64,000 bases of DNA from Roseibium hamelinense (GTDB lineage: Bacteria; Pseudomonadota; Alphaproteobacteria; Rhizobiales; Stappiaceae), in NCBI RefSeq assembly GCF_007830545.1, contig NZ_VLLF01000009.1, positions 62,001 through 126,000 on the forward strand. Reading direction: 5' to 3'. Made by a program: the position numbers and the translations under genes. Below the pieces are notes generated by a model that was not told where the DNA came from, searched no databases, and saw only the letters and a program-made list of their open reading frames with translations. Within the stretch, counting starts at the first letter, position 1. Each line of letters starts with the position of its first letter. Shown in pieces: positions 1 to 9,130 of the stretch.

Positions 1-642
1 GTCCCCGTCCCCCAAGAAGGTCATGTTGTCAGCGAGCGGAGTGACATTTTTGGCCATCAACTGTGTGACGCCATTAGCTTCCGGGTCCATGCCCGACCAA
101 AAATCAAATTCAGCCTGGCCAGTTACATAACGCGCGTTCGGAAAGGCAGGCGCCCCGCCCTCCATAAGCCCACCAATGTGGTCAGGATGCATATGGGTCA
201 GCACTACAATATCGACTTGGTCCGGAGTGTATCCAGCGCTTTCGAGGGCTGCCCGCATGTTGCCGCGTGCGGGGCGTCCGCCTTCCCCAACTCCTGTATC
301 GAAAAGGACCAGTTCATTCCCGGTATTGATGACAGTCGGTGTAAAGAAAGCTTTGAAATTATCGGCCGGAATAAAGTTGTTTTCCGAGGCTTCACCGAAA
401 GTGTCGGCATCAACGTTCATGCCGAATGTCTTTTGTGGATCACCAACGGGAACTGCGCCATCGAGCAGCGTCGTGAGCTCCATGTCTCCTACACCGTATC
501 TTGAAACAGGCTGAAACAGAGCCCCTTGCTTTTCAGCGGCAGCATGAGCCACGCCTGTCGCCGCAAGACCAGCTGCCGCAGCAGCTCCAGCGGCACCGAA
601 CAAGGCCGAGCGGCGCGTCAATTCAATCTTCAGTTCACCCAT
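1..642 (-). CDS. MBL-fold metallohydrolase, Tat-exported, partial
   Basis: The gene runs off the left edge; 214 codons are visible. The N-terminus has a twin-arginine motif (TRRSALFG) followed by an Ala-rich hydrophobic stretch, so it is probably exported by Tat to the periplasm. The zinc-binding signature of the metallo-beta-lactamase fold, THMHPDHIGG, lies near residue 155, after the FDTGVGEG strand motif. The start ATG has GGGAG ten bases upstream. The substrate is not visible; relatives include lactonases and other hydrolases. The C-terminal metal ligands are outside the window. Confidence 0.85.
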   Translation of the reverse strand, partial: MGELKIELTRRSALFGAAGAAAAAGLAATGVAHAAAEKQGALFQPVSRYGVGDMELTTLLDGAVPVGDPQKTFGMNVDADTFGEASENNFIPADNFKAFFTPTVINTGNELVLFDTGVGEGGRPARGNMRAALESAGYTPDQVDIVVLTHMHPDHIGGLMEGGAPAFPNARYVTGQAEFDFWSGMDPEANGVTQLMAKNVTPLADNMTFLGDGD

Positions 643-837
643 GAATTAGTCACTCCCGTTTCAACAATTCACTCCGCTAGACGCAGACGTCGAGACATTC
701 TTCTTTCATGCGATCGACAGTACCCGCGTTCATCCCTGCTACTTGGAAGTCCCCGGGCAAAGGACCAGCGAGCCCAACGCAAATCCTGATCAAATTTTCG
801 CCATTTCTTTAGTGGGCTGTTTTATGATCGGTTTTTC

Positions 838-854
838 AATGAGTTATTCTCATT
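838..854. promoter_or_regulatory. Perfect inverted repeat upstream of LytTR gene
   Basis: AATGAGTTATTCTCATT is a 6-5-6 perfect palindrome in the 255-base gap between two divergent genes, about 45 bases before the LytTR gene start. Its form suits a dimeric repressor or a metal-responsive regulator, but no protein can be assigned from sequence alone. Confidence 0.35.
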
Positions 855-897
855 CCATTCATGCAACGCGAATGTTAGGCTCAACGCAGTCAGAACA

Positions 898-1749
898 ATG
901 GGCATTCTTATGCTGCCGTCAACGCGTTGGAGAATTGCAATAATCGCGTTTCTGGCAGCACTTTTGTTGTCTGCCTCTGAGGTTTCGCGATTACCGGATT
1001 GGAGCGTGGCCCAGCTTTATCTGTACTGGATAGTCCGCCTCTGCATCGAAGGCATCATGTTCGCGGGGATGCTTGAGTTGTGTATTTTGAATCATTGGCT
1101 AGCCAGAAACAGGTGGGCGGCTGTTGTTGCGGCAGCTTTCGCAAGTTTCGTTCCCTTTGCCCTCGCCATAACAGCATTGGACATTGTAATTGGGATTCCC
1201 GAGCTTGGGATGAATACCTTCGGCGGGACCGGGCCCGCGGCACATGGTTCCCGCTTATCTGCGTTCCTTTTGGAACTTGGTTATCTCGTCGACAACCATC
1301 TGGTTTTGTGCGCGCTTATGGGTCTGCCCCTGCTTTGGAGCTGGGACCTAAATCGCCGTACGCAATTGGAACCCGACTCACCGCAAAGTTTGCGCAGTTC
1401 CGCGGAGCCACTCGACAACATTTCAAAACCCATCAATGGATATCTTGCCCGTTTAACCCCTCCAATCACAGTTCCGCTAATTCGCGCAGAAGCTCAAGAA
1501 CACTACGTAAAATTGGTTACGGCATAAGAATCCAGGATGGTTCTTTCCCGGTTTTCCGACCTTCTTCTTGAGTTGCCGAGAGAAGCTGGCATGCAGGTAC
1601 ACCGCAGCCATTGGATCGCAAATGCCGAAGTTATTCGCTTGATCAAAAACAGAACCAGCTTGAAGGTTGAAATGAGCGATGGGACGACCGTTCCGATCAG
1701 CAGGCGTTTCGCTGCCAAGGCTGCAGAGGCTCTTGCGGATAAGCTTTAG
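898..1749 (+). pseudogene. Membrane LytTR-domain regulator split by an in-frame stop
   Basis: The first 209 codons encode several hydrophobic helices (about residues 13-30, 42-62, 72-100 and 120-145) and then the start of a LytTR DNA-binding domain (AEAQEHYVKLVTA). A TAA at 1525-1527 interrupts it. The same frame stays open on the other side and supplies the rest of the domain (MVLSRFSDLLLELPREAG, then QVHRSHWIA) to the stop at 1749. One substitution, for example CAA to TAA, explains the break. LytTR proteins with membrane N-termini act as transcription regulators. The first part alone would lack a complete DNA-binding domain. A sequencing error or readthrough remains possible. The start at 898 has no clear Shine-Dalgarno sequence; 910 is an alternative. 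Confidence 0.8.
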
Positions 1750-1765
1750 ATTAGTCCTGTGCAGG

Positions 1766-1787
1766 CAAAAAAGCGGCTTTCGCCGCT
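1766..1787 (-). terminator. Intrinsic terminator of the che operon
   Basis: Read on the minus strand, AGCGGC-GAAA-GCCGCT is followed by a T run. It lies between the convergent ends of the LytTR gene and cheR, and closes the chemotaxis operon. Confidence 0.85.
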
Positions 1788-1813
1788 CTTTCATATCGCA
1801 CTTATTTGAAATC

Positions 1814-2689
1814 TCAGCGCGCCAAGCCGCCGGCGACCGCAAGGCGTGATGCGGGTGCCGCAGGTTTGGCCTTGTCGGCGACTTTGCGCTGAAACAACCC
1901 GCGTTTTCCAGGCACCGGTTTAAAGGCGTCGGTCAGGCCGACCACTGTCTCGGCGGCTCCAAGAACAAGAAACCCGTCTTCGGGAAGTAACTTTGCGAGT
2001 CGGCCAAGGATCTCTGATTTTGTTGGCTGATCGAAATAAATCAAGACGTTCCGACAGAAGATTACGTCAAATTCGCCAAGATGCGAAAAGTTTTCCAAGA
2101 GATTGAGTTTTTTCCACTCCACCATGGCGCGCAGGCTTGCATTGATCTGCCAAAGGTCGCCTTTCTGCTCGAAGTATTTGAGCAGCACCTGTATAGGCAG
2201 ACCACGTTGAACTTCAAATTGGCTGTAGAGCCCCGCGCGTGCCTTGTCGAGAACCTCATTGGACAAATCAGTGCCAAGCATCCGGGTACGCCAACCACCC
2301 AGTTTGGCTTGAGCTTCCTTAATACAGATCCCCAACGAATAGGGCTCCTGTCCGGTGGACGCAGCTGCGCACCAGATTTTTATAGTCTTTGTGCGGGCCC
2401 GCGATTCCAACAATGCAGGAAGCATGGTGTCGTTGAAATGCTCGAAAGGTGTCTTGTCACGGAAGAAAAACGACTCATTCGTCGTCATTGCTTCGACAAC
2501 GTCCGTTTCAAGCTTTTTGTTCATGCCTTTTTGCAAAGTACCGATCAGATTGCTCAAAGTTTCAAGCTTAGATGTACGGGCGATCGGCAGCAGCCGGCTT
2601 TCCACCAAATATTGCTTATCGTTCGACAGCACCAAGCCGGAGCGTTCTTTCAGGAATTTTTTCAAAAATTCAAATTCGGCCGGGGTCAT
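1814..2689 (-). CDS. cheR: Chemotaxis protein methyltransferase CheR
   Basis: A 291-residue protein with an all-helical CheR N-terminal domain (MTPAEFEFLKKFL onward) and a Rossmann SAM-binding domain. NESFFFRD and the SAM motif CAAASTGQEPYSLG are clear, as is FCRNVLIYF. It methylates glutamates on chemoreceptors using S-adenosylmethionine. The ATG overlaps the cheB stop as ATGA, so translation is probably coupled; a longer frame upstream lies inside cheB and was not used. It is the last gene of the cheA-W-Y-B-R operon. The visible chemoreceptor at 38.6 kb lacks an obvious C-terminal CheR-docking pentapeptide. Confidence 0.96.
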   Translation of the reverse strand: MTPAEFEFLKKFLKERSGLVLSNDKQYLVESRLLPIARTSKLETLSNLIGTLQKGMNKKLETDVVEAMTTNESFFFRDKTPFEHFNDTMLPALLESRARTKTIKIWCAAASTGQEPYSLGICIKEAQAKLGGWRTRMLGTDLSNEVLDKARAGLYSQFEVQRGLPIQVLLKYFEQKGDLWQINASLRAMVEWKKLNLLENFSHLGEFDVIFCRNVLIYFDQPTKSEILGRLAKLLPEDGFLVLGAAETVVGLTDAFKPVPGKRGLFQRKVADKAKPAAPASRLAVAGGLAR

Positions 2690-3903
2690 CGGGTATTCCC
2701 TTTCAACACGCGCGCCAATTTCGGGCCGATGTCGGCAAGCGGAAGGATATCGCTGCAGAGCCCTGTGGCGGCGGCCGCACCCGGCATACCCCAAACTACG
2801 CTCGTTGCTTCATCCTGGGTAATGATACTGCCGCCACCACTCGCGATAGTCCCAATACCGTTGGCACCGTCATGCCCCATGCCGGTTAGGATCACAGCCA
2901 GCGAAGCAGAGCCGAAGACCTTTGCGACGCTGTCGAACAGCGGGTCAACGGCCGGTTTGCAGAAATTCACAGGCGGACCGTCGTTTAGCCGGATCTTGAC
3001 TGCGCCCGCGTCTTTTTCGATCACCATGTGTTTCCCGCCCGGTGCCACATAAATGTGCCCTGGGCGCAAGACTTCGCCGTCTTCGCCTTCTTTTGACGGG
3101 CGCAGCGCGGCCTTACCGACGTGTTCAGCCAGAATGGAGGTGAAAGTTGGCGGCATATGTTGTGTGATCAGTACGGGCACATCGTTCATCGCCGTACCAA
3201 CCTGCTTCATGACTTCCTGAAGCGCTTGCGGCCCGCCTGTAGACGACCCGATTGCCAAAACACGGGGGCGAGCAGACGAATAGGGTTTCGTAGTAAACCG
3301 GCCAGCACTTGGAGCGACCGGCGCCGGTGCTCCACGAAATGCATCGCGCGTATTGATCTGCTTAGGATCAGGTGCCCGCGCTGCGGGCGCCGATATACGC
3401 CCGGCGCGGGTTTCAGCCCGCATGGTCCGGGCTGGACCTTTCATCCGCCGTGCGCGAGCTCCAAGAGCCTTCACTTTGTCGATAAGCTCACGCCGGAAAT
3501 CGATCGAAGTTGTGACTTCCGAGGTAGATTCCGGCTTAGGAACATAGTCGGCAGCCCCAAGAGACATCGCTTTAAGGCTTATTTCAGCATTCCGTCGCGT
3601 CAACGTCGATGCCATGATGACAACGAGGTCGCGCTTTTTTGCCAGCATGAGCGGTAGAGCCGTCATCCCGTCCATTTCGGGCATTTCAATATCGAGAACA
3701 ACAACATCCGGGTTGCTTTTCTCAATATCATCGACAGCAAGCTTGCCGTTGCGGTGTGACCCAACGACATCAATCGCCTTGTCCTCACCCAGCCAACGTG
3801 TCAGCAACCCGCGAATAACAACCGCGTCATCAACGACCATTACTTTGAGTGGATCGTCCCCAGGGTTGATGCCAGCGGCAACATTTTTTTGCGCAAATGC
3901 CAT
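2686..3903 (-). CDS. cheB: Chemotaxis response regulator methylesterase CheB
   Basis: A 405-residue protein with an N-terminal receiver domain (phospho-acceptor D71 in VVLDIEMPEMDG), a linker rich in Arg, Ala and Pro, and a C-terminal methylesterase. The catalytic triad is visible as S221 (IGSSTGGP), H249 (TQHMPP) and D345 (GMGHDGANG). It removes methyl groups from, or deamidates, chemoreceptors when phosphorylated by CheA. The start at 3903 has GGTGGAAG upstream and lies 19 bases after cheY; a longer frame would overlap cheY. The stop overlaps the cheR start. Confidence 0.96.
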   Translation of the reverse strand: MAFAQKNVAAGINPGDDPLKVMVVDDAVVIRGLLTRWLGEDKAIDVVGSHRNGKLAVDDIEKSNPDVVVLDIEMPEMDGMTALPLMLAKKRDLVVIMASTLTRRNAEISLKAMSLGAADYVPKPESTSEVTTSIDFRRELIDKVKALGARARRMKGPARTMRAETRAGRISAPAARAPDPKQINTRDAFRGAPAPVAPSAGRFTTKPYSSARPRVLAIGSSTGGPQALQEVMKQVGTAMNDVPVLITQHMPPTFTSILAEHVGKAALRPSKEGEDGEVLRPGHIYVAPGGKHMVIEKDAGAVKIRLNDGPPVNFCKPAVDPLFDSVAKVFGSASLAVILTGMGHDGANGIGTIASGGGSIITQDEATSVVWGMPGAAAATGLCSDILPLADIGPKLARVLKGNTR

Positions 3904-3922
3904 ACAGCTTCCACCGCCGAAG

Positions 3923-4288
3923 TTAGATGAGGCCGACTTCCTGAAACTTTGCTTCAACGATCTCGCGGTCGAAGGGCTTCATAATGTATTCGTTCGCGCC
4001 CGCGCGAATGGCACGGGCGATATGGGCGACATCGTTTTCAGTGGTGCAGAACACGACGACCGGCTTTTCCCCGCCCTCTTCCCCACGGAGACTTGTCAAA
4101 AACTCAAGGCCATCCATGACCGGCATGTTCCAATCCAAAAGGATCGCATCCGGCATTGTTTTGCGGCATTCATCCAGCGCCTGCTGACCGTCCTCAGCCT
4201 CTGTGATCCCGAAATTCATATCCTCGAGAATGCGGCGGGCTACCTTACGGATGACGCTAGAGTCATCGACTACAAGGCACTGTTTCAT
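3923..4288 (-). CDS. cheY: Single-domain chemotaxis response regulator CheY
   Basis: A 121-residue receiver domain with the acidic pair in LVVDDSS, phospho-acceptor D52 (LLDWNMPVMDG), the switch Thr in FCTTEND and conserved K104 (IMKPFD). The family carries phosphoryl groups from CheA to the flagellar switch or acts as a phosphate sink. GGAG lies nine bases before the ATG. It follows cheW by 59 bases and precedes cheB by 19 bases. Confidence 0.95.
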   Translation of the reverse strand: MKQCLVVDDSSVIRKVARRILEDMNFGITEAEDGQQALDECRKTMPDAILLDWNMPVMDGLEFLTSLRGEEGGEKPVVVFCTTENDVAHIARAIRAGANEYIMKPFDREIVEAKFQEVGLI

Positions 4289-4347
4289 AGGATTTCACTC
4301 CAGTTTCGACCAACCCTCACTGGTCTATCGCGTTTAGTGTTGCAGAC

Positions 4348-4827
4348 TTAGGCTGCAACCATCGGCTCTGTAAACATAGCGCCCAAGAGCCGGGACACAT
4401 CGAGGATAACCATTAAGCGGCCATCCAAACGGTGAACACCGCCCGAAATCTCTGCCCATCGTTTGTCGAGGTTGGACGGGTTTGGCTCTGCCGAACTTGC
4501 CGGCAGCGTCAGAACTTCCCCGACCGTGTCGATTACGAGGCCATAGCTTTCGTGCTTATATTCGATACCGACAGCCATCATTTGGCCTTCCTCAAGCGGA
4601 GGAAGATGCAGGCGACGCCGCATATTGATTGCCGTGACAATACGTCCGCGCAGGTTAAGAACACCGGCAACTTCGGGCGCGGATAGCGGAACACGTGTCA
4701 CGCTCTCGGGAACAAACACGTCGTGAACCTGAGAAATCGGCAATCCGAACAACTGGCCGCCAATCACCACAGTTACGTATTGGATCATGTCACTACCAGC
4801 GGTGACTTTGTTTTCCAGCATCGTCAT
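4348..4827 (-). CDS. cheW: Chemotaxis coupling protein CheW
   Basis: A 159-residue protein formed by one CheW SH3-like domain (YVTVVIGGQLFGLPI, then VLNLRGRIVTAIN and YGLVIDTVGEVL). It bridges chemoreceptors and CheA in membrane signalling arrays. Its ATG overlaps the cheA stop as ATGA, which couples the stoichiometry of the two array partners. Confidence 0.95.
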   Translation of the reverse strand: MTMLENKVTAGSDMIQYVTVVIGGQLFGLPISQVHDVFVPESVTRVPLSAPEVAGVLNLRGRIVTAINMRRRLHLPPLEEGQMMAVGIEYKHESYGLVIDTVGEVLTLPASSAEPNPSNLDKRWAEISGGVHRLDGRLMVILDVSRLLGAMFTEPMVAA

Positions 4828-7640
4828 GCTGCAACTCCCATTTCACCGGAGAACACGTCTTTTAGTGCGGCAATGAGGCCTGGACGGTCGAACTTGGCAA
4901 CATAGTCATCGAACCCGGCCTGGCGTCCCCGTTCAATTGAAGCCGGCGTCACCATGGCGGACAGGGCAAGTATTGGCATGTTACGGAACCTTGGATCTCT
5001 CCGCAGCGATTCGCAGAATTCGAAGCCGTTGATTTCCGGCATTTCAATGTCGCTCACCACTGCGTGGAACTTGGCACCGTTTTCAAGCATTTCAAATGCC
5101 TGAGATGCGCTGCCACACGTAGTGACGTCATAGCCAGCTGCTTTCAACACCGGTGTCAGCATGTTCCGGAAGAAGGCACTGTCATCCACAAACAACACTT
5201 TTTTGGTAAGCGCTTGGATATCCATTTCCTTCCGCATGAACCAGTCCTCAAATGCCTGCGGCAAGTAATAACCGAGGTCGATGATTTCTGTCGCGCGTTC
5301 CTTGACAATTGCGGACCCGAGTATACCGGGGCGTTCCGACCCGACTTCGATGTTCATGCGGTCTTCGACAATATCGACAATCTCGTCGACGACCAAACCC
5401 ATCGAGCGGCCACTATCGGAGAATACCAACATCGGCTGGGTGCCGTCCGTCTTGTGGCGATCGCCCTCGTTAACATAGACCAATGGCATAAGGGCGCCGC
5501 GGTACTGAACAAGATCGCGCCCGTTGGAACGCTCAATTTTGTTGACCTCGAATTCCTCAAGGCGCGTGACCAGCGACAGAGGGACGGCTTTTGGTTCCGG
5601 TGCTCCCGCGCGGAACAGTAGCAACGAAATCGCATTTTGACCGGTATCCGCTCTGCGGCTTAAGTCTTCGGCTTCCTCTTCCGCTTGTTCGGTCACAGCA
5701 CTTGATGCGTGGCTTGCCATCGCACTCGCAACACCATTGGGGTCAATGATCATGATCACCGAGCCATCACCAAGGATGGTGTTCCCCGAGAACATTGTGA
5801 GGTTCCGGAGCATCGTGGACATGGGTTTGACGACGATTTCCTCAGTATGGAAGACACCGTCGACCACAACACCGAAAGTCTGACTTCCAACCTGCATGAC
5901 AACGATAAAGCCATTATCCGCATCAAACGCTTCTTCCGCCTTGGCTTCGTCAACAATACCTAGCAAATGAGACATATGAACCAGCGGCAGAAGTTTGTTG
6001 CGCAAGCGCAGAACCGGAGTGTCCTTGATGCGCTCAATGCGATGTTCGGAATTGTGCTGGACCCGCACCAACTCGACAACCGACAGCTGCGGGATTGCGA
6101 AGCGGTCACCACCAGCCTCAACGATGAGCGTTGAAACAATTGCCAAGGTTAGCGGGATCTTGATGATGAAGCTGGTACCTTTGCCCTGTGTCGAGCGAAG
6201 GTCAACCGTTCCACCGATCAGTTCGATATTGTTCCGAACCACGTCCATGCCAACACCGCGGCCAGAGACACTGGTTACTTCAGCTGCGGTTGAGAAGCCT
6301 GCGGCAAAGATGAATTTATGAATTTGGGCATCCGACATTTTGTCGAATTCGGCTTCGGTTGCTAAACCACGCTCGAGGACCTTTGCCTTGATCTTTTCAA
6401 CATCAAGCCCCTTACCGTCATCGCGGACTTCGATAATGATGTGGCCGCCTTCATGATAGGCAGCAAGCGTAATTTTGCCTTTTTCCGGCTTACCAGCAGC
6501 GCGGCGGGCTTCTGGTAGCTCTAATCCATGATCTGCGGAGTTTCGAACCATGTGCGTCAGGGGGTCCTTGATCATTTCAAGGACTTGACGATCGAGCTCC
6601 GTATCTGCGCCGATCATCTCAAGATCAATCGGCTTGTCGAGATCCTGACTGAGGTCGCGAACGATCCGTGGCAGTTTTTGCCAAGCGTTTCCGATCGGCT
6701 GCATCCGGGTCGCCATGACACCTTCCTGCAGCTCGGCCGTGACGTTAGACAGACGTTGCAGCGGAACCTTAAATTCGCTGTCTTCGTGGCGACGAACAAT
6801 TTCCAGAAGCTGGTTCCGGGTCAGAACCAATTCGGACACCATTGTCATAAGGTGTTCCAATGTATCGACTGCAACCCGGATACTCTGATTGGAGACCGAA
6901 TTACCGGATGACTTCTTGTCTCCCGCCTCGGCTTTTTGCGACTCTGCAGATGCCGCTGCGGCCGGCTTTCTCTCCACTGTAACTTCAGGCTTAGGCTTCT
7001 CTGTAGCCCGTTGCTCCTCAGCAGCAGCCTCTGCGATGGCCTCGTCGGCCGCATCTTCGTCGACCGAAGTCTCTGCGATCTCGACTTCGATCTCTGTTTC
7101 ACGGAAGGCACGCTCGAGTTCGTCGAGCGAGACCTCGCCCGGGCGTAACGGACGCTCAAGAGATTGGTCTGGAGGTCCGGAGTCGGTTTCCGCAGGTTGA
7201 GCCGGGTCCTCAGCTAGCGCAGGCTCTTCTTCAGCCACACCGCCGTTCGCCATGGCAACATCAGCCTTCGCTGACATTTCCTCCAGCTTGCCGATGAGCT
7301 CGCTGTCGTCGCCTTGTGGCTCTTCGCCTTCCGCGGCTTCGAGTTCGGCCAAAATGTCTTTGATTTTGTCGATCGAAGACAAAATGATCGATACCGCTTC
7401 CTGGGTGACCGGAGCACCCTCACGGAATTTGCCCATCAGGGTTTCCGCCGCGTGCGCAATACCCTCTAGCCGGGGCAGACCGAGGAACCCGCAGGTCCCT
7501 TTAATCGTGTGCACAAGACGGAAGATGTTGTCCAGGATGGTGGCGTTGTTTGGTTCCTGTTCGAACTTGACAAGCTCGACATCAACAACGTCGAGACTTT
7601 CATTAGTCTCGGTAATAAATTCCCTGAGGAGGTCGTCCAT
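4824..7640 (-). CDS. cheA: Hybrid chemotaxis histidine kinase CheA with C-terminal receiver
   Basis: A 938-residue protein. Order: Hpt domain with phosphorylated H44 (RLVHTIKGTCGFLG), a long Glu/Ala-rich linker without a recognisable CheY-binding P2 domain, dimerisation helices, an HSP90-like ATPase (MVRNSADHGLELP, then VRDDGKGLD), a CheW domain, a second CheW-like domain (about residues 675-800) and a receiver domain with D864 (VVSDIEMPEING). The kinase phosphorylates CheY and CheB. The fused receiver is unlike enterobacterial CheA but known in alphaproteobacterial che clusters; it probably tunes phosphoflow. It is the first gene of the che operon. Confidence 0.95.
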   Translation of the reverse strand: MDDLLREFITETNESLDVVDVELVKFEQEPNNATILDNIFRLVHTIKGTCGFLGLPRLEGIAHAAETLMGKFREGAPVTQEAVSIILSSIDKIKDILAELEAAEGEEPQGDDSELIGKLEEMSAKADVAMANGGVAEEEPALAEDPAQPAETDSGPPDQSLERPLRPGEVSLDELERAFRETEIEVEIAETSVDEDAADEAIAEAAAEEQRATEKPKPEVTVERKPAAAASAESQKAEAGDKKSSGNSVSNQSIRVAVDTLEHLMTMVSELVLTRNQLLEIVRRHEDSEFKVPLQRLSNVTAELQEGVMATRMQPIGNAWQKLPRIVRDLSQDLDKPIDLEMIGADTELDRQVLEMIKDPLTHMVRNSADHGLELPEARRAAGKPEKGKITLAAYHEGGHIIIEVRDDGKGLDVEKIKAKVLERGLATEAEFDKMSDAQIHKFIFAAGFSTAAEVTSVSGRGVGMDVVRNNIELIGGTVDLRSTQGKGTSFIIKIPLTLAIVSTLIVEAGGDRFAIPQLSVVELVRVQHNSEHRIERIKDTPVLRLRNKLLPLVHMSHLLGIVDEAKAEEAFDADNGFIVVMQVGSQTFGVVVDGVFHTEEIVVKPMSTMLRNLTMFSGNTILGDGSVIMIIDPNGVASAMASHASSAVTEQAEEEAEDLSRRADTGQNAISLLLFRAGAPEPKAVPLSLVTRLEEFEVNKIERSNGRDLVQYRGALMPLVYVNEGDRHKTDGTQPMLVFSDSGRSMGLVVDEIVDIVEDRMNIEVGSERPGILGSAIVKERATEIIDLGYYLPQAFEDWFMRKEMDIQALTKKVLFVDDSAFFRNMLTPVLKAAGYDVTTCGSASQAFEMLENGAKFHAVVSDIEMPEINGFEFCESLRRDPRFRNMPILALSAMVTPASIERGRQAGFDDYVAKFDRPGLIAALKDVFSGEMGVAA

Positions 7641-7775
7641 GGCCTGCTCTCACCCGACTGATTACTGGTTCCGCGTCCGAAACGGACGGCTGGACCGGGA
7701 TGTCCATGGGATTTAGGTTGAGCCTAAACAGTTAAGATACGCTGAAACAACCGAATTGTTTTGTCCGGTATTGCG

Positions 7776-8417
7776 TCAAACAGGAGAAGCAGTAATTAAA
7801 ACAGTCTCTTCGTCCTTGTCGATAGCCAGCTTCATATCGGATTCCCGGGCGAGCAAAAGCGTGTATATCGGCTGGACAGAATGAGCGTCGACACGCTCTG
7901 GCTCTTCACCTGATAGCGTTTCTTTCATGCCAAGGGGAATACGCGGATTGACGCCAGACGCTTTGACCGTGAAGGACGGCAACTTTGGATCACCTTCCAT
8001 CTCGACAAGGATCGTCCCGCCCCGCGGGACACATTGGTTTGCGATCAGGATCAGATTGAGCAATAGCTTGACGAAATTTTTTGGCATTAAGTGCCGAGCA
8101 AGTTTCCAATCCAGATCGGATTTCTCATTTTCCATGAAGCCTGTCGCAACGACTTGAGCATCGCCCAGATCAATTTCGGCGCCTGCCGAGCCAGCCGCAC
8201 CAAATGCAAGCCTCGCGAATTGGAGTTTGGCCGACGCCTGGCGCGCGCTTTTCCGAATTAGGTCCATGGCAAATTCGCGCATGTCCTCCGAACCTTCTTC
8301 GTCAAGCACTTCAAGCCCGTTGGTAATGGCTCCCACAGGGCTGATGATGTCATGGCAGACACGGCTAGCAACAAGTGCGGCCAGATCTAGGGATGTAATC
8401 TCTTTGAGTTCGGACAT
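7776..8417 (-). CDS. chpT: ChpT-type histidine phosphotransferase
   Basis: A 213-residue protein with the phospho-accepting helix ASRVCHDIISPVGAI (H22) followed by a degenerate kinase-like ATPase fold. In Caulobacter and relatives ChpT passes phosphate from CckA to CtrA and CpdR in cell-cycle control. I chose the ATG at 8417 because the product then begins just before the DHp helix as in the family; there is no strong Shine-Dalgarno, and a TTG further upstream is possible. It lies 135 bases upstream of cheA on the same strand. Confidence 0.88.
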   Translation of the reverse strand: MSELKEITSLDLAALVASRVCHDIISPVGAITNGLEVLDEEGSEDMREFAMDLIRKSARQASAKLQFARLAFGAAGSAGAEIDLGDAQVVATGFMENEKSDLDWKLARHLMPKNFVKLLLNLILIANQCVPRGGTILVEMEGDPKLPSFTVKASGVNPRIPLGMKETLSGEEPERVDAHSVQPIYTLLLARESDMKLAIDKDEETVLITASPV

Positions 8418-8516
8418 GACGACCCGCGAATTGTGTTCACATTCAATCGAGATTGATTCGAAATCGATCAATCAAGGGATACACACCACAAATCGAGCTG
8501 CCAAGATGAGGCTACC

Positions 8517-9002
8517 TCATTTAGACGGGATACAACCGGTTTTGGGCGCATTTTCGTCAGCGCGTTCCAGATGCTGCTCGTAATTCGCGAGAAACAGAAA
8601 CCGGTTTACCACCGAGTGGAAGAAGACGAGGCGATCTTCCACAAGCGCGAAAATGAATGGGTTTCCAGCAGTTGCGTAGCCTTCGCTCAATGCATATCCG
8701 CCGCAGCCCGCATAAAGGGGTGCATAAACTTCGGGCGCTTGTTTAAAGGCCGCCAAATTCCCCTGATTGACAAACACCCAATCTGCGCCTCCCCAACTAA
8801 ACTCGAACTGGCTCATACCTTTACGAGGCTTGTGATCGACAAAATAGGCAACCGGGTCGTGCCCCCCGATCGCATAACCCGCGATCGGGTCGGGCACGAA
8901 AATCGTTGGCCGTGCGCCTGCGGTGCTGATGACACCCAGAAGAGCTGTCGTGAACACCAATGGCCATAACCTTGTCCATTTCTTGAAACAGCTTTGCATC
9001 AT
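8517..9002 (-). CDS. Exported YHS-domain protein
   Basis: A 161-residue protein with a hydrophobic signal segment (about residues 10-30) and a YHS domain: GYAIGGHDPVAYFVD, WVFVNQGNLAAF, and GYALSEGYATAGNP. YHS domains are small modules associated with metal-handling proteins; the exact role here is unknown. Two tandem ATG codons (9002, 8999) can serve as start. It is divergent from the EipA gene with 128 bases between the start codons. Confidence 0.85.
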   Translation of the reverse strand: MMQSCFKKWTRLWPLVFTTALLGVISTAGARPTIFVPDPIAGYAIGGHDPVAYFVDHKPRKGMSQFEFSWGGADWVFVNQGNLAAFKQAPEVYAPLYAGCGGYALSEGYATAGNPFIFALVEDRLVFFHSVVNRFLFLANYEQHLERADENAPKTGCIPSK

Positions 9003-9130
9003 GGCGCGCTTCGTGATTCGATTAGAGTTAAGAGCGATTCGGGCTCGGTCTAGGAACCATAACACCAGTTGCGCAGACAACAGCGGCACTGTCCGCGAAT
9101 TGATGCCCCATTCCAAGGATGGAATACTTC

